A stretch of 64,000 nt of DNA. Origin: an uncultured Pseudomonadota bacterium. Lineage in GTDB: Bacteria > Pseudomonadota > Gammaproteobacteria > Burkholderiales > SG8-39. Where the stretch lies: positions 248,001-312,000 of the forward strand of contig CAIXPL010000001.1 of the NCBI GenBank assembly GCA_903921325.1, read 5' to 3'. The position numbers and the translations under genes were made by a program. The first letter of the stretch is position 1, and each line of letters begins with the position of its first letter. The notes under the pieces were generated by a model that was not told the origin of the DNA, ran no database searches, and saw only the letters and a list, made by a program, of their open reading frames with translations. Of the stretch, positions 51,839-59,856 are shown piece by piece.

Positions 51839-52828
51839 CTACTGCACGGCTCCGCGCGTAATGCCAGCCGCGCGCACTGCTTCGGCATACACCGTTTGCT
51901 CAGCCCGGATCATCGCATCCATTTGCTCAGGCGTGGTGGTAATTGCTTCCACCCCGACTTGCTCCAGGCGCTCAATCACCGTTGGATCCTTTGACAAGCG
52001 CTGCACCGCCGCGGACAATGTTTCGATAAAGCCGCGTGGCACTTGCGCCGGGCCCAGCAAACCCATCCAGGCGGTCATGGTGAATCCAGGCAGCACTTCA
52101 GCCACCGCCGGCACTTGCGGCAATTGCTTCATGCGCTGTAGCGTCGACACGCCAATGATACGCATGCGGTCAGACTGGGCGTTCGCCACCACCTCGCCCG
52201 AGTTGCCGAAATACATCGGGATCTGTCCGCCGAGCAAGTCATTGAGCGCTGGCGATCCGCCTTTGTACGGCACGTGCACGGCCTCGATCCCGGCACGGGC
52301 AATAAATAGCGCCGAGACGAGGTGCGTCACCGACCCTGACCCGGCAGAGCCATAACTCAATTGTCCCGGCCGCCCCTTGGCGTAGGCGATGAATTCGCGC
52401 AAATCATGCGCAGGTAGTTTTGCATTGATCGCAAGCACCATCACCCCGCGTCCGGAGGCGCTGATGGGCGCCAGATCCTCGTACTTGTAGTTCACTTTCT
52501 CGGTGAGTGGGGCGCCGGTGGTCTGCGCCGATGAGCAAAACAGCAGCGTGTAGCCATCGGGCACCGCGTGTGCGACAAACTCTGTCGCGATCGCACCGGT
52601 GGCACCGGGCATATTGCGCACGATGAACGGCTGGCCGAGTTGCTGAGTGAGCCCTGAGGCAAGCAACCGGCCCTGAATGTCCACCGTGCCACCGGGTGCG
52701 TAGGGCAGCACCATGGTCACCGCTTTGCTCGGGTAGGGTTGCGCATGCGCTTGCAGCACGACAACTGCGCACACCAAAATTGCGCCGCGCGCCACAGCAA
52801 ACAGCATTGATCGAAAATTTGCCTTCAC
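51839..52828 (-). CDS. Bug/TctC-family periplasmic solute receptor
   Basis: 329 residues from a GTG (52828) that lies 5 nt after GGAG; a GTG at 52846 is also open. Signal peptide FAVARGAILVCAVVVLQAHA, then AVTMVLPYAPGGTVDIQGRL, GQPFIVRNMPGATGAIATEF, VPDGYTLLFCSSA and EVLPGFTMTAWMGLLGPAQV, all Bug-type. It differs enough from its two neighbours to imply a different ligand. It lies in series with them, 62 nt before the next. Confidence 0.88.
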   Translation of the reverse strand: MKANFRSMLFAVARGAILVCAVVVLQAHAQPYPSKAVTMVLPYAPGGTVDIQGRLLASGLTQQLGQPFIVRNMPGATGAIATEFVAHAVPDGYTLLFCSSAQTTGAPLTEKVNYKYEDLAPISASGRGVMVLAINAKLPAHDLREFIAYAKGRPGQLSYGSAGSGSVTHLVSALFIARAGIEAVHVPYKGGSPALNDLLGGQIPMYFGNSGEVVANAQSDRMRIIGVSTLQRMKQLPQVPAVAEVLPGFTMTAWMGLLGPAQVPRGFIETLSAAVQRLSKDPTVIERLEQVGVEAITTTPEQMDAMIRAEQTVYAEAVRAAGITRGAVQ

Positions 52829-52940
52829 ATTCGCTCCGCGATCCACCTTTCACATCCACGTTCGCATCGGCCCTTGCATCTGCCTCTACATCCAATGGCA
52901 GGCATGATCGTTCGATCCGCCTCGCATTCCGAGCGCAATG

Positions 52941-53912
52941 TCACTGAACCTTAATCCCGGCGTGATCCACCACACGCTGAATTTGCGCGCGCATCGAACG
53001 AATAAGCGCGGCAAGCGCGGCCGGCGTTGAGCCCGCGGGTTCCACGCCCAGGCTGCCCAGACGCTCACGCATTCCGGCAGCTTGCAGCACCTGCATCGCA
53101 TCGGCATTGATCTTGTCAACGATAGCGCGCGGGGTTCCACCCGGTGCAAACAAGGCGGTTTGTACCGCCAGATCAAATCCTGGCACCGCCAGTTCGGACA
53201 CCGTGGGCCATTCCGGCGCAAGCGGTGTGCGCTTGCCGGTGGTCACTGCCAGCACTCTCACCTTGTCGGTACCGCGGAACGGAATCGCCTGGATCAAGGA
53301 CACCAATGCAACCGGGACATCGTTGGCGATGACCGCATTCATCGCCGCCGGTCCGCCCTTGTAGGGCACATGAAACATCCGGATGCCCGCTTCTGCGGCA
53401 AACCATTCGCCGGCAATGTGGTTGGTGGTCGCCAGCCCTGGCGTGGCCCAGGAGATCGACTCGGGCTTTGCGTGCGCGAGCGCAATCATTTCCTTCAGCG
53501 TGCCAAACGGCGCCTTGGGGCTCGCTACAAACACCATCGGATTACCGGTGGCAAGCACGATGGGTTCGAGGTCCTTATCCGGATCATAGGCAATGCTCTT
53601 GAACACGACTGGATTGATGGTCACGGTGTTCAACGACGACATCAGCAATGTGAGTCCGTCCGGGGTGGCCTTGGCCACATAGTCAGCGGCAATCATCTCG
53701 CTCGCACCCACCCGGTTCTCCACCGTGACTGGCTGATGCCACAGCTCTCCAAGTTTTTCGCCGACCACGCGGGCCGCGATATCCACCGGCCCTCCGGGCG
53801 CAGCACCGACTTCAATGCGCACACCCTTGGTCGGAAAGCTCTGCGCGAAGGCCGGCGGCGTCGCCGCAAGCACAAATCCCATCCCAACAACAAATCCCAG
53901 TCGACCCAACAT
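52941..53912 (-). CDS. Bug/TctC-family periplasmic solute receptor
   Basis: 323 residues. Signal peptide (LGFVVGMGFVLAATPPAFA), KGVRIEVGAAPGGPVDIAAR, WHQPVTVENRVGASEMIAAD, TPDGLTLLMSS and SELAVPGFDLAVQTALFAPG. First of three same-strand Bug genes. Relative to most Bugs the first loop reads GAAPGGPVDIAA, still compatible with the carboxylate-binding site. No permease genes are linked. Confidence 0.89.
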   Translation of the reverse strand: MLGRLGFVVGMGFVLAATPPAFAQSFPTKGVRIEVGAAPGGPVDIAARVVGEKLGELWHQPVTVENRVGASEMIAADYVAKATPDGLTLLMSSLNTVTINPVVFKSIAYDPDKDLEPIVLATGNPMVFVASPKAPFGTLKEMIALAHAKPESISWATPGLATTNHIAGEWFAAEAGIRMFHVPYKGGPAAMNAVIANDVPVALVSLIQAIPFRGTDKVRVLAVTTGKRTPLAPEWPTVSELAVPGFDLAVQTALFAPGGTPRAIVDKINADAMQVLQAAGMRERLGSLGVEPAGSTPAALAALIRSMRAQIQRVVDHAGIKVQ

Positions 53913-53976
53913 AACGGACCCTCTACGCGTAAAGACTGCAATGAACTACGAACAAGTGTCGCACGACTTCGGCGCG

Positions 53977-54615
53977 CTAAGAGCGTTGTGCAAGTAGCGC
54001 CGTCACCCCGAGCACTATGGCTGCTGGCAGCACCAGCGACAGGTCGGTCACGCGCGCGAGCAAACCGGCGATCAACGCACCCACCCCGTAGGCGAGCCAA
54101 CCGCCCGCGTATAAGCCGGTGCCCACCGAGGGCGTGACGTGATGGCGCAGGCTGCCCAGGCAGCGATCGACGGCTGCTTCGGCCAACCGGGCGATGCTGC
54201 TGGTGACCACCACCGTGCTCACCGCCACCCCCTGAAACCGCGCCATCGCGGTGGATTGCACGCCCATGGCGATTGCAATCAGACTGGTCGCGGCGAAGCC
54301 GCGCCCCTCCATGACCGCGCAGGCCACAATCAAGGCGGTTTCGATCAGGAAAGGCACGCTGACCCTGCCCTTACCCACTAGCAGCAGCACCCGGCCGAGC
54401 ATGGCGCCGATCAGGAACATAGCGAGGCAGAGTGCCTGCTGGCTCGCCAGCATCCATTTGCCGCTACCGAGCGCAAGGGCCACCAATACGGTGTTGCCGG
54501 TCATGTTGGCCGCAAAAATCCCGCTATTCACATAGCCGATGGCATCGGCCATTCCGGCTGCAGCACACAAGGCAATCGCCGCCGGACCCTGACGCCACGC
54601 ATTGCGCTCGACCAT
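53977..54615 (-). CDS. DUF1275 (YoaK-family) membrane protein
   Basis: 212 residues with six hydrophobic segments. It shows the family's AAAGMADAIGYVNSGIFAAN MTGNTV start (the MTGN motif), a middle FLIGAMLGRVLLL, GVQSTAMARFQGVAVSTVVV with the typical A-S-T-V-V-T run, and a final pair of helices. The role of DUF1275 proteins is unknown; transport is assumed. ATG 54615 follows GGGGGAGTGAG; the ORF is open to 54654 but that start is weaker. Divergent from the MFS gene. Confidence 0.82.
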   Translation of the reverse strand: MVERNAWRQGPAAIALCAAAGMADAIGYVNSGIFAANMTGNTVLVALALGSGKWMLASQQALCLAMFLIGAMLGRVLLLVGKGRVSVPFLIETALIVACAVMEGRGFAATSLIAIAMGVQSTAMARFQGVAVSTVVVTSSIARLAEAAVDRCLGSLRHHVTPSVGTGLYAGGWLAYGVGALIAGLLARVTDLSLVLPAAIVLGVTALLAQRS

Positions 54616-54741
54616 CCGCTCACTCCCCCAATTCCGCAAACGCACCCGTTGCAAGGCAGCACTCTGGCTATCAGCCAGTCAAATGACGCCCATCTGGACA
54701 AACGATTTGACCGCAGTGCAGCAAAGACTTAGTCTAATTCG

Positions 54742-54760
54742 ATTGCTGCATTACAGCAAT
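54742..54760. promoter_or_regulatory. Perfect palindrome upstream of the MFS gene
   Basis: ATTGCTG-CATTA-CAGCAAT, a 7-bp perfect inverted repeat centred about 43 nt before the MFS start in an AT-rich stretch. It contains a T-N11-A arrangement (TTGCT...AGCAA) as seen in LysR-type operators. No regulator gene is adjacent, so the binding protein is unknown. Confidence 0.45.
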
Positions 54761-54793
54761 ACTTGTTATTCAATAGGTTATTTATTTATCTTA

Positions 54794-55993
54794 ATGTCGA
54801 ATCATAGATTTCTTCTGCTTGTCCTGGGTGCATTGACTGCGTTTGCACCCATGTCGATCGATTTGTACCTCTCCAGTCTGCCATCGCTTGAGTTGTCGTT
54901 GCACGCGACGCCGGTTCAGGTGCAACTGACGGTGAGCCTGTTCTTCATCGGGTTTGCCTTCGGCCAGTTGGTCTACGGGCCGCTCACCGACCGCTACGGT
55001 CGCATGCTGCCACTGATTGCCGGTCTGGTGCTCTACATCCTCGCCTCGATCGGATGCGCGCTGGCCACCGACATCCATGTGCTGATTGCACTGCGTCTGG
55101 TCGAGGCGCTGGGCGCATGCGCCGGTGTGGTGGTGTCACGCGCCATGGTGCGTGATCTCTTCCAGGGACCGGACGCAGCGCGCGTTTTCTCCTCCTTGAT
55201 GCTGGTGATGGGGCTCGCGCCGATTGTCGCGCCGCTCGCCGGCGGCTATCTGCTTGCCTGGTTTGGCTGGCGCTCCAACTTCTGGGCGCTCAGCCTGTTT
55301 GGCATGGCCTGTCTTGCCGGCGCCCTGCTCGTCTTGCGCGAAACCCATCCGGCCGCCGCACGCACCCGTGGTCCGGTCGCCCGCGGCGCGCTGCGCGAAT
55401 ACCGGCGCATTTTGGGCGACACGACGTTTTTGCGTAATGCGCTCACCTCAAGCCTCAGTTCGAGCGGACTATTTACCTATATCGCGGCATCCCCCTTTGT
55501 GCTGATGACGATCTACAAGGTGCCCACGCATCTGTATGGTTGGCTGTTCGGCTTGAATGCACTGGGTTTGATCATCGCCTCGCAGGTCAATCACCGCCTG
55601 CTCACCCGCTTTGGCGCGGAGACCTTGCTGCGCACCGCGGGCACGGTGCAGTGCATTGCCGGGATCGCGCTGCTCAGTTCAGCCATGACTGGAATCGGCG
55701 GTCTGCATGGCCTGCTCGCGCCGCTATTCCTGTTCACCACCTGCATGGGATTCATTCTGCCCAATGCCACCGCCTCGGCGTTGAGTGGTTATCGCGCAAC
55801 GGCCGGCAGTGCGGCGGCCTTGATTGGAACCTTGCAATTCGGTCTGGGTGCGGCGATCAGTGCGCTGGTGGGACTGTTCCATCAGCATTCGGCGGTGCCC
55901 ATGTGTGCCGGCATCGCGCTGTGCGGTATTGCATCGGCGATCGTTCAACGCACGGTGGGGCGCAATCAGCGCGCGGGCGTTACCGCGACGTAA
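54794..55993 (+). CDS. Bcr/CflA-type MFS multidrug exporter
   Basis: 399 residues with about twelve membrane spans. DHA1-family signatures: FAPMSIDLYLSSLPSLELSL after the first helix start, FIGFAFGQLVYGPLTDRYGR with the motif A Asp-Arg, and VVVSRAMVRDLFQGPDAARV, which is characteristic of Bcr/CflA. It likely expels small drugs or metabolites with protons. The start is ATG 54794; the frame extends upstream but only through the divergent DUF1275 start region. Two genes downstream are on the other strand. Confidence 0.88.
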   Translation: MSNHRFLLLVLGALTAFAPMSIDLYLSSLPSLELSLHATPVQVQLTVSLFFIGFAFGQLVYGPLTDRYGRMLPLIAGLVLYILASIGCALATDIHVLIALRLVEALGACAGVVVSRAMVRDLFQGPDAARVFSSLMLVMGLAPIVAPLAGGYLLAWFGWRSNFWALSLFGMACLAGALLVLRETHPAAARTRGPVARGALREYRRILGDTTFLRNALTSSLSSSGLFTYIAASPFVLMTIYKVPTHLYGWLFGLNALGLIIASQVNHRLLTRFGAETLLRTAGTVQCIAGIALLSSAMTGIGGLHGLLAPLFLFTTCMGFILPNATASALSGYRATAGSAAALIGTLQFGLGAAISALVGLFHQHSAVPMCAGIALCGIASAIVQRTVGRNQRAGVTAT

Positions 55994-56027
55994 CTCGGTC
56001 CTGCGAACCCACCAGGATTTGACTGAT

Positions 56028-56178
56028 TCAATGGTCTTCGACGCCACTCCACGGGTTGATCACGTCCAACCCGGTGCCTGTGAAGTCACGGCCGACCCGA
56101 CATCCATTCGATTACGCCCGGGTTGGGTGCCTTTCGTCGAAACTCTGACAAGACATTGGTGTCAAGCAGATAGCTCAA
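56028..56178 (-). pseudogene. Remnant of a PIN-domain (VapC/FitB-like) toxin with internal deletion
   Basis: Starting at a TTG that overlaps the antitoxin stop (TTGA), the translation is LSYLLDTNVLSEFRRKAPNP followed by GVIEWMSGRP and a stop at 56086. This is the N-terminus of a PIN toxin with the first catalytic Asp. In the neighbouring frame the same DNA continues GRDFTGTGLDVINPW and ends at 56028, which resembles the C-terminal end of such toxins. About 90 central residues, with the other acidic catalytic residues, are missing and the frame is shifted at the joint. It cannot be an active nuclease. Confidence 0.75.
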
Positions 56179-56426
56179 AGACTGACGTCCCGGGTCAAGC
56201 TTGCTCCCCGCTCGAAAACCAGATCATCGGCGCCGTGCAGAGGAGAACGTCGCATGAAATCGACCAATGAATGCTCATTGCCAGTCAGACTGTCGAACAA
56301 GGCACGCGACACCACAACCGCAACCGATTGACCGTGCAGCGTGATGTCTTGCGGGCCCTCGTGTTGGGCGCATTTAACCAACTCTGACAAGCGCGCTTTC
56401 GCTTTCTGCATTTGCCACGCGTTCAT
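56175..56426 (-). CDS. Phd/YefM-type antitoxin left without its toxin
   Basis: 83 residues. N-terminal dimerising, DNA-binding Phd domain: MNAWQMQKAKARLSELVKCA then GPQDITLHGQSVAVVVSRAL, typical of antitoxins paired with PIN or RelE toxins. The C-terminal part (SLVDFMRRSPLHGADDLVFE) matches the toxin-binding tail of the Phd-PIN kind (xFxRxSPLxGxxLxxxR). The gene is intact, but the toxin directly downstream is deleted internally. It may still autoregulate or buffer a related toxin elsewhere. Confidence 0.87.
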   Translation of the reverse strand: MNAWQMQKAKARLSELVKCAQHEGPQDITLHGQSVAVVVSRALFDSLTGNEHSLVDFMRRSPLHGADDLVFERGASLTRDVSL

Positions 56427-56489
56427 GCGCGAACCCTCAGTGGACAGGATATTCTGACTATACAGGTCAGATTTGAATTTGAGTAGACC

Positions 56490-57488
56490 CTATCGCCCCG
56501 TGAGCCCCAGCCTGCGGATGAGTTCGCCGTAGCGCTGATAGTCGCGCTGAATGAGCGCGGCGAATTGCTCCGGCGTCGTGATGAAGGGTTCAAGGCCACC
56601 GGCCCGATTCAGGGCCTGACGGGTGTCGGGAGAATTCAACAGGCGCTTGATCTCGCTGCGCAGGCGATCCACGATCGGTGCCGGTATCCCCGTTGGGCCA
56701 AAGATTCCCAGCCAAATGGTGATTTCATAGCCCGGGTAGAACTCACCGATCGTCGGCAGATTCGGAAAGCTGGGCGAGCGTTGCGCTCCGGTCACTGCCA
56801 GGGCGCGCAAGGCGCCTGCCTGGATCTGCGGTGCGTTGGAGGTGCCGGCAAACATCGCCTGCACCTCGCCGGCCACGGTCGCCATCGCCGCCGGTGCGCC
56901 GCCACGGTAGGGCACATGCAAGAGATCAATGCCGGCGCGCTGCTTGAGGCTTTCCATCGCCATTTGATGCTGACTGCCATCCCCCGCGGTCGCATAAGCC
57001 ATGGGCGGGCGCACCGTGCGGGCATAGTCGATGAAGCCCGCAAAATCGCGCACCGGTACCGAGGGATGAATCGATAGCACGAACATGTTCTGCGCGAGCG
57101 TTGCCAGTGGCACCAGATCGCGCTGCGGATCAACACTTGCGTGCAGGTAGATCTGCGGGTTGATCACGATCTGGCTGTCTGCGCAGACAAGCAGGGTGTA
57201 ACCGTCGGGTTGCGATCGCGCGGCCAGTTCAACGGCGATGCCGCCATTGGCCCCGGGATGATTCTCCACCACCACGGCACGGCCCAGCGCCCCGCTCAAT
57301 CCATTGGCCAGCACCCGGGCGGCGATGTCCGGTGCTCCCCCCGGGGGCACATTGGTAATCACGCGCAGGCCACGCGCCGGGTACTGCGCCTGGGCACTGG
57401 CACACAGACCCAGCGCCGCCAGCAGAACCAGGCCGCACACAGCAATCAGCGATGACCACAGGGACGCCGACGCCCTGAGCCGTCCCAC
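56490..57488 (-). CDS. Bug/TctC-family periplasmic solute receptor
   Basis: 332 residues if started at the GTG at 57488. Signal peptide SLIAVCGLVLLAALGLCASAQAQ; core motifs LRVITNVPPGGAPDIAARVL, GRAVVVENHPGANGGIAVEL, QPDGYTLLVCADS, MAYATAGDGSQHQMAMESLK and GEFYPGYEITIWLGIFGPTG. An ATG at 57620 is in frame but would add 44 basic residues before the signal peptide, so I prefer a later start; the exact codon is not certain. It is divergent from the TAXI-like gene, a second solute-binding type. Confidence 0.87.
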   Translation of the reverse strand: MGRLRASASLWSSLIAVCGLVLLAALGLCASAQAQYPARGLRVITNVPPGGAPDIAARVLANGLSGALGRAVVVENHPGANGGIAVELAARSQPDGYTLLVCADSQIVINPQIYLHASVDPQRDLVPLATLAQNMFVLSIHPSVPVRDFAGFIDYARTVRPPMAYATAGDGSQHQMAMESLKQRAGIDLLHVPYRGGAPAAMATVAGEVQAMFAGTSNAPQIQAGALRALAVTGAQRSPSFPNLPTIGEFYPGYEITIWLGIFGPTGIPAPIVDRLRSEIKRLLNSPDTRQALNRAGGLEPFITTPEQFAALIQRDYQRYGELIRRLGLTGR

Positions 57489-57699
57489 CCGCGAGCGAGC
57501 CCGATTCCGACGCACATCATGCGCCGCGTTCGCTCGGCCGGCAGCAATGGGAAGTGGCGTCTGTTGGCAGTGGCGCGCGGGCATATCAGCGATCGAACGG
57601 CATGGCAGGGCGACTATCATACGATCCTGTCAGACCGTCGACCTATCGGGTCATCAGGCCATCGGGCCAGCCCGTCCCACTTACCGCAAAAGGACTGTG

Positions 57700-58677
57700 A
57701 TGGAACCACTACCAAAGGGTGCGAACTTTCAGCGCTGCAAGCTGCTCTGGGAAATCGGGCTGCATATTGCCGGCGACCCGGCCACGCCCTATGACGGCAA
57801 CCGCGACATGTGTATCGCGGTGGGCAAAGGTTCAGGCGATGATTTTCGACCCTGGCTGCGCATGGCCACCGGCGCCCCGCACCTCGCGCACGCGGTCGCC
57901 GAGGGCACGCTCGATCTGGCCATCGTCAACCCGTCCGCCCTGCTCACCCAGGCGGTGCGCGGCACAGGTCTGTTCAAGACCCCACTGCCGCTCGCCATGG
58001 TGGCCAACTACCCGTCATGGGATCGCTTTGCCTTCATGGTGAACCCGCGCAGCGGCCTGCGCTCGCTTGCCGAGATTCGCGACCGGCGCTTTCCGCTGCG
58101 GCTATCGACCCGCGAGGATCGCAACCACTCCGGACGCATGCTGATCGAACAGATTTTTGCGATCTACGGATTCACGCTGGCCGATCTGGAATCCTGGGGC
58201 GGCAGCCTGCAACTCAATACCGGACCGGGCGATGAACGGCGCATGAAGGCGATGCGCGAAGGCTCGATCGATGCGATTTTCGATGAAGGACTGGTGCGCT
58301 GGTTCGATGCCGCACTCGAAGTCGGGTTCCAGCCGATTGCCCCTGAGCCCGAGGTATTCGATGCGCTGCTCGCACTGGGCTGGCGCAAAGTGGTGATCCC
58401 GGCCGGGCGCTATCCGCATCTGACCGTGGACTACCCATGCATCGATTTCAGCGGCTGGCCGCTGTACACGCGCAACTCGGTGCCCGAGGAGGACATCTAC
58501 AAGGTCTGCGCCGCCATTGCCGCGCGCGAGCAGCAGATCATGTGGGAGAACGAGAACCCCTGGGCACTGTTCGAAGGCATTCGCCAGATCGGCACCGAGA
58601 CCGAATCGACCCCGATGGATGTGCCGCTGCATCCGGGCGCCGAGCGCTGGTTCCGCGAGCACGGTTACCGGCGCTGA
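57700..58677 (+). CDS. TAXI-like solute-binding protein lacking a signal peptide
   Basis: 325 residues. AAAGGA precedes ATG 57700. The sequence shows a periplasmic-binding-protein-like fold of the TAXI/NMT1 type: MCIAVGKGSGDDFRPWLRMA, HAVAEGTLDLAIVNPSALLT, LAEIRDRRFPLRLSTREDRN, MLIEQIFAIYGFTLADLESW and AIFDEGLVRWFDAALEVGF. TAXI receptors normally start with a signal sequence; this one begins MEPLPKGANFQRCKLLWEIG and has none, and no TRAP permease is near. It may be a cytoplasmic binding protein or enzyme in the following aromatic-acid cluster. The assignment to the TAXI family is moderate. Confidence 0.65.
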   Translation: MEPLPKGANFQRCKLLWEIGLHIAGDPATPYDGNRDMCIAVGKGSGDDFRPWLRMATGAPHLAHAVAEGTLDLAIVNPSALLTQAVRGTGLFKTPLPLAMVANYPSWDRFAFMVNPRSGLRSLAEIRDRRFPLRLSTREDRNHSGRMLIEQIFAIYGFTLADLESWGGSLQLNTGPGDERRMKAMREGSIDAIFDEGLVRWFDAALEVGFQPIAPEPEVFDALLALGWRKVVIPAGRYPHLTVDYPCIDFSGWPLYTRNSVPEEDIYKVCAAIAAREQQIMWENENPWALFEGIRQIGTETESTPMDVPLHPGAERWFREHGYRR

Positions 58678-58787
58678 GCAGGCTGCGCCAGCCCTCGCTG
58701 CATGGTCTGAGCAAACGGCTGGCGCTGGTCAACCGCCCTGTGCGCAGGACGGCATTTTGCTGACCTGGGGCTATGGCCCCGCCCTCG

Positions 58788-59750
58788 CTACATTTTCAGC
58801 AGGCGCTTCGCATTGCCATTCATGATCTTTTCGCGGTCCTCGGCGCACAGCGGCAATTGCTTCAACCAGTCGGTGCCCTGGGTGTTCTCGACATAGGGGT
58901 AATCGACCGAGAACATGATCCGGTCAACGCCCAGCTCCATGACCGAGCAGAGCAAGGCCGGATTGGAAAAATTACCGCTGGTGGTGATCCAGAAGTGCTC
59001 GCTGAACGTGGCGCGGAAATCGAGTGCCCGATTGCCGGCACGCGACATCGCCTGATCGATGCGCCAGAGCGAGAACGGCAGTCCCTCACCCATGTGGCCG
59101 ATGATGATTTTGAGGCGTGGATAGGCATCAAACACGCCACTGAGCACCATGCGGATCGCCTGGGTGGCGGTCTCCACCGTGAAGCCCCAGCCCGCGCTCA
59201 GAATCGAAGGAAAGTCCTCGACGTAGTCGCGGTAATAGGCCTCGATTACGGCCGGATGCGGAATGGCCGGATGCATGTAGATGGGCACATCGAGGGCCTG
59301 GGCGCGCTCGAAGATGGGCCAGAAGCGGCGCTCATCCAGAAAGGCGCCATTGGTGAGGCCGTGCACCATGGCGCCCTTGAAGCCAAGGCGCGACACGACC
59401 CGCTCCAATTCATCGGCCGCACCGGTAGGATCAGCGGTGGGCAGCACGCCAAAGGCACCGAAGCGATCCGGATGCGCTTTGACCGTGGTGTGCAGGCGAT
59501 CATTGGCGGCGCGGGCCACGCTCACCGCGGTCACCGCATCGAGGCGCTGCGTGGCCGGTGCGCCATGCGAGAGCACCTGCATGCTGATTCCGGCCTCGTC
59601 CATCGACTTCAGACGCAACTCGCCCAGATCCTCCAGGCGCTCACGCAGGGCCGGCTGATTGCCGCTCGGTCCTTTGAAATGGGCGGTGACTGCCGGGTCG
59701 CAATAATGCTCCTCCAGCGCAATGATCAAGGGCTTGCGAACGACCGACAT
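58788..59750 (-). CDS. Amidohydrolase-2 family protein, dihydroxybenzoate/resorcylate decarboxylase-like
   Basis: 320 residues forming a TIM-barrel metalloenzyme of the ACMSD group. Metal-site residues: E13 and H15 in IALEEHYCD, the His in PIYMHPAIPHP, the His in IIIGHMGEGLPF and the Asp in MFSVDYPYVENT. The ALEEHxx start and SVDYPxE-like end are typical of non-oxidative aromatic acid decarboxylases (2,3-dihydroxybenzoate, gamma-resorcylate) rather than of hydrolases. It is divergent from the gentisate-dioxygenase-like gene, which suggests a hydroxybenzoate pathway, though the substrate is not proven. Confidence 0.82.
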   Translation of the reverse strand: MSVVRKPLIIALEEHYCDPAVTAHFKGPSGNQPALRERLEDLGELRLKSMDEAGISMQVLSHGAPATQRLDAVTAVSVARAANDRLHTTVKAHPDRFGAFGVLPTADPTGAADELERVVSRLGFKGAMVHGLTNGAFLDERRFWPIFERAQALDVPIYMHPAIPHPAVIEAYYRDYVEDFPSILSAGWGFTVETATQAIRMVLSGVFDAYPRLKIIIGHMGEGLPFSLWRIDQAMSRAGNRALDFRATFSEHFWITTSGNFSNPALLCSVMELGVDRIMFSVDYPYVENTQGTDWLKQLPLCAEDREKIMNGNAKRLLKM

Positions 59751-59856
59751 GGCGACTCCAGTAACTGAGGGGAACGAGGGGGCAATTATAGGCGCGCTGT
59801 CAGTGGGGCTGCGCTTGGGCTAGCATTGACGCTGTCAGAACGATGGAGAAGCAAGC

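Noticed and set aside
50814-52355. 513-codon plus-strand open frame
   Set aside because: Antisense to two Bug receptor genes that have signal peptides and ribosome sites.
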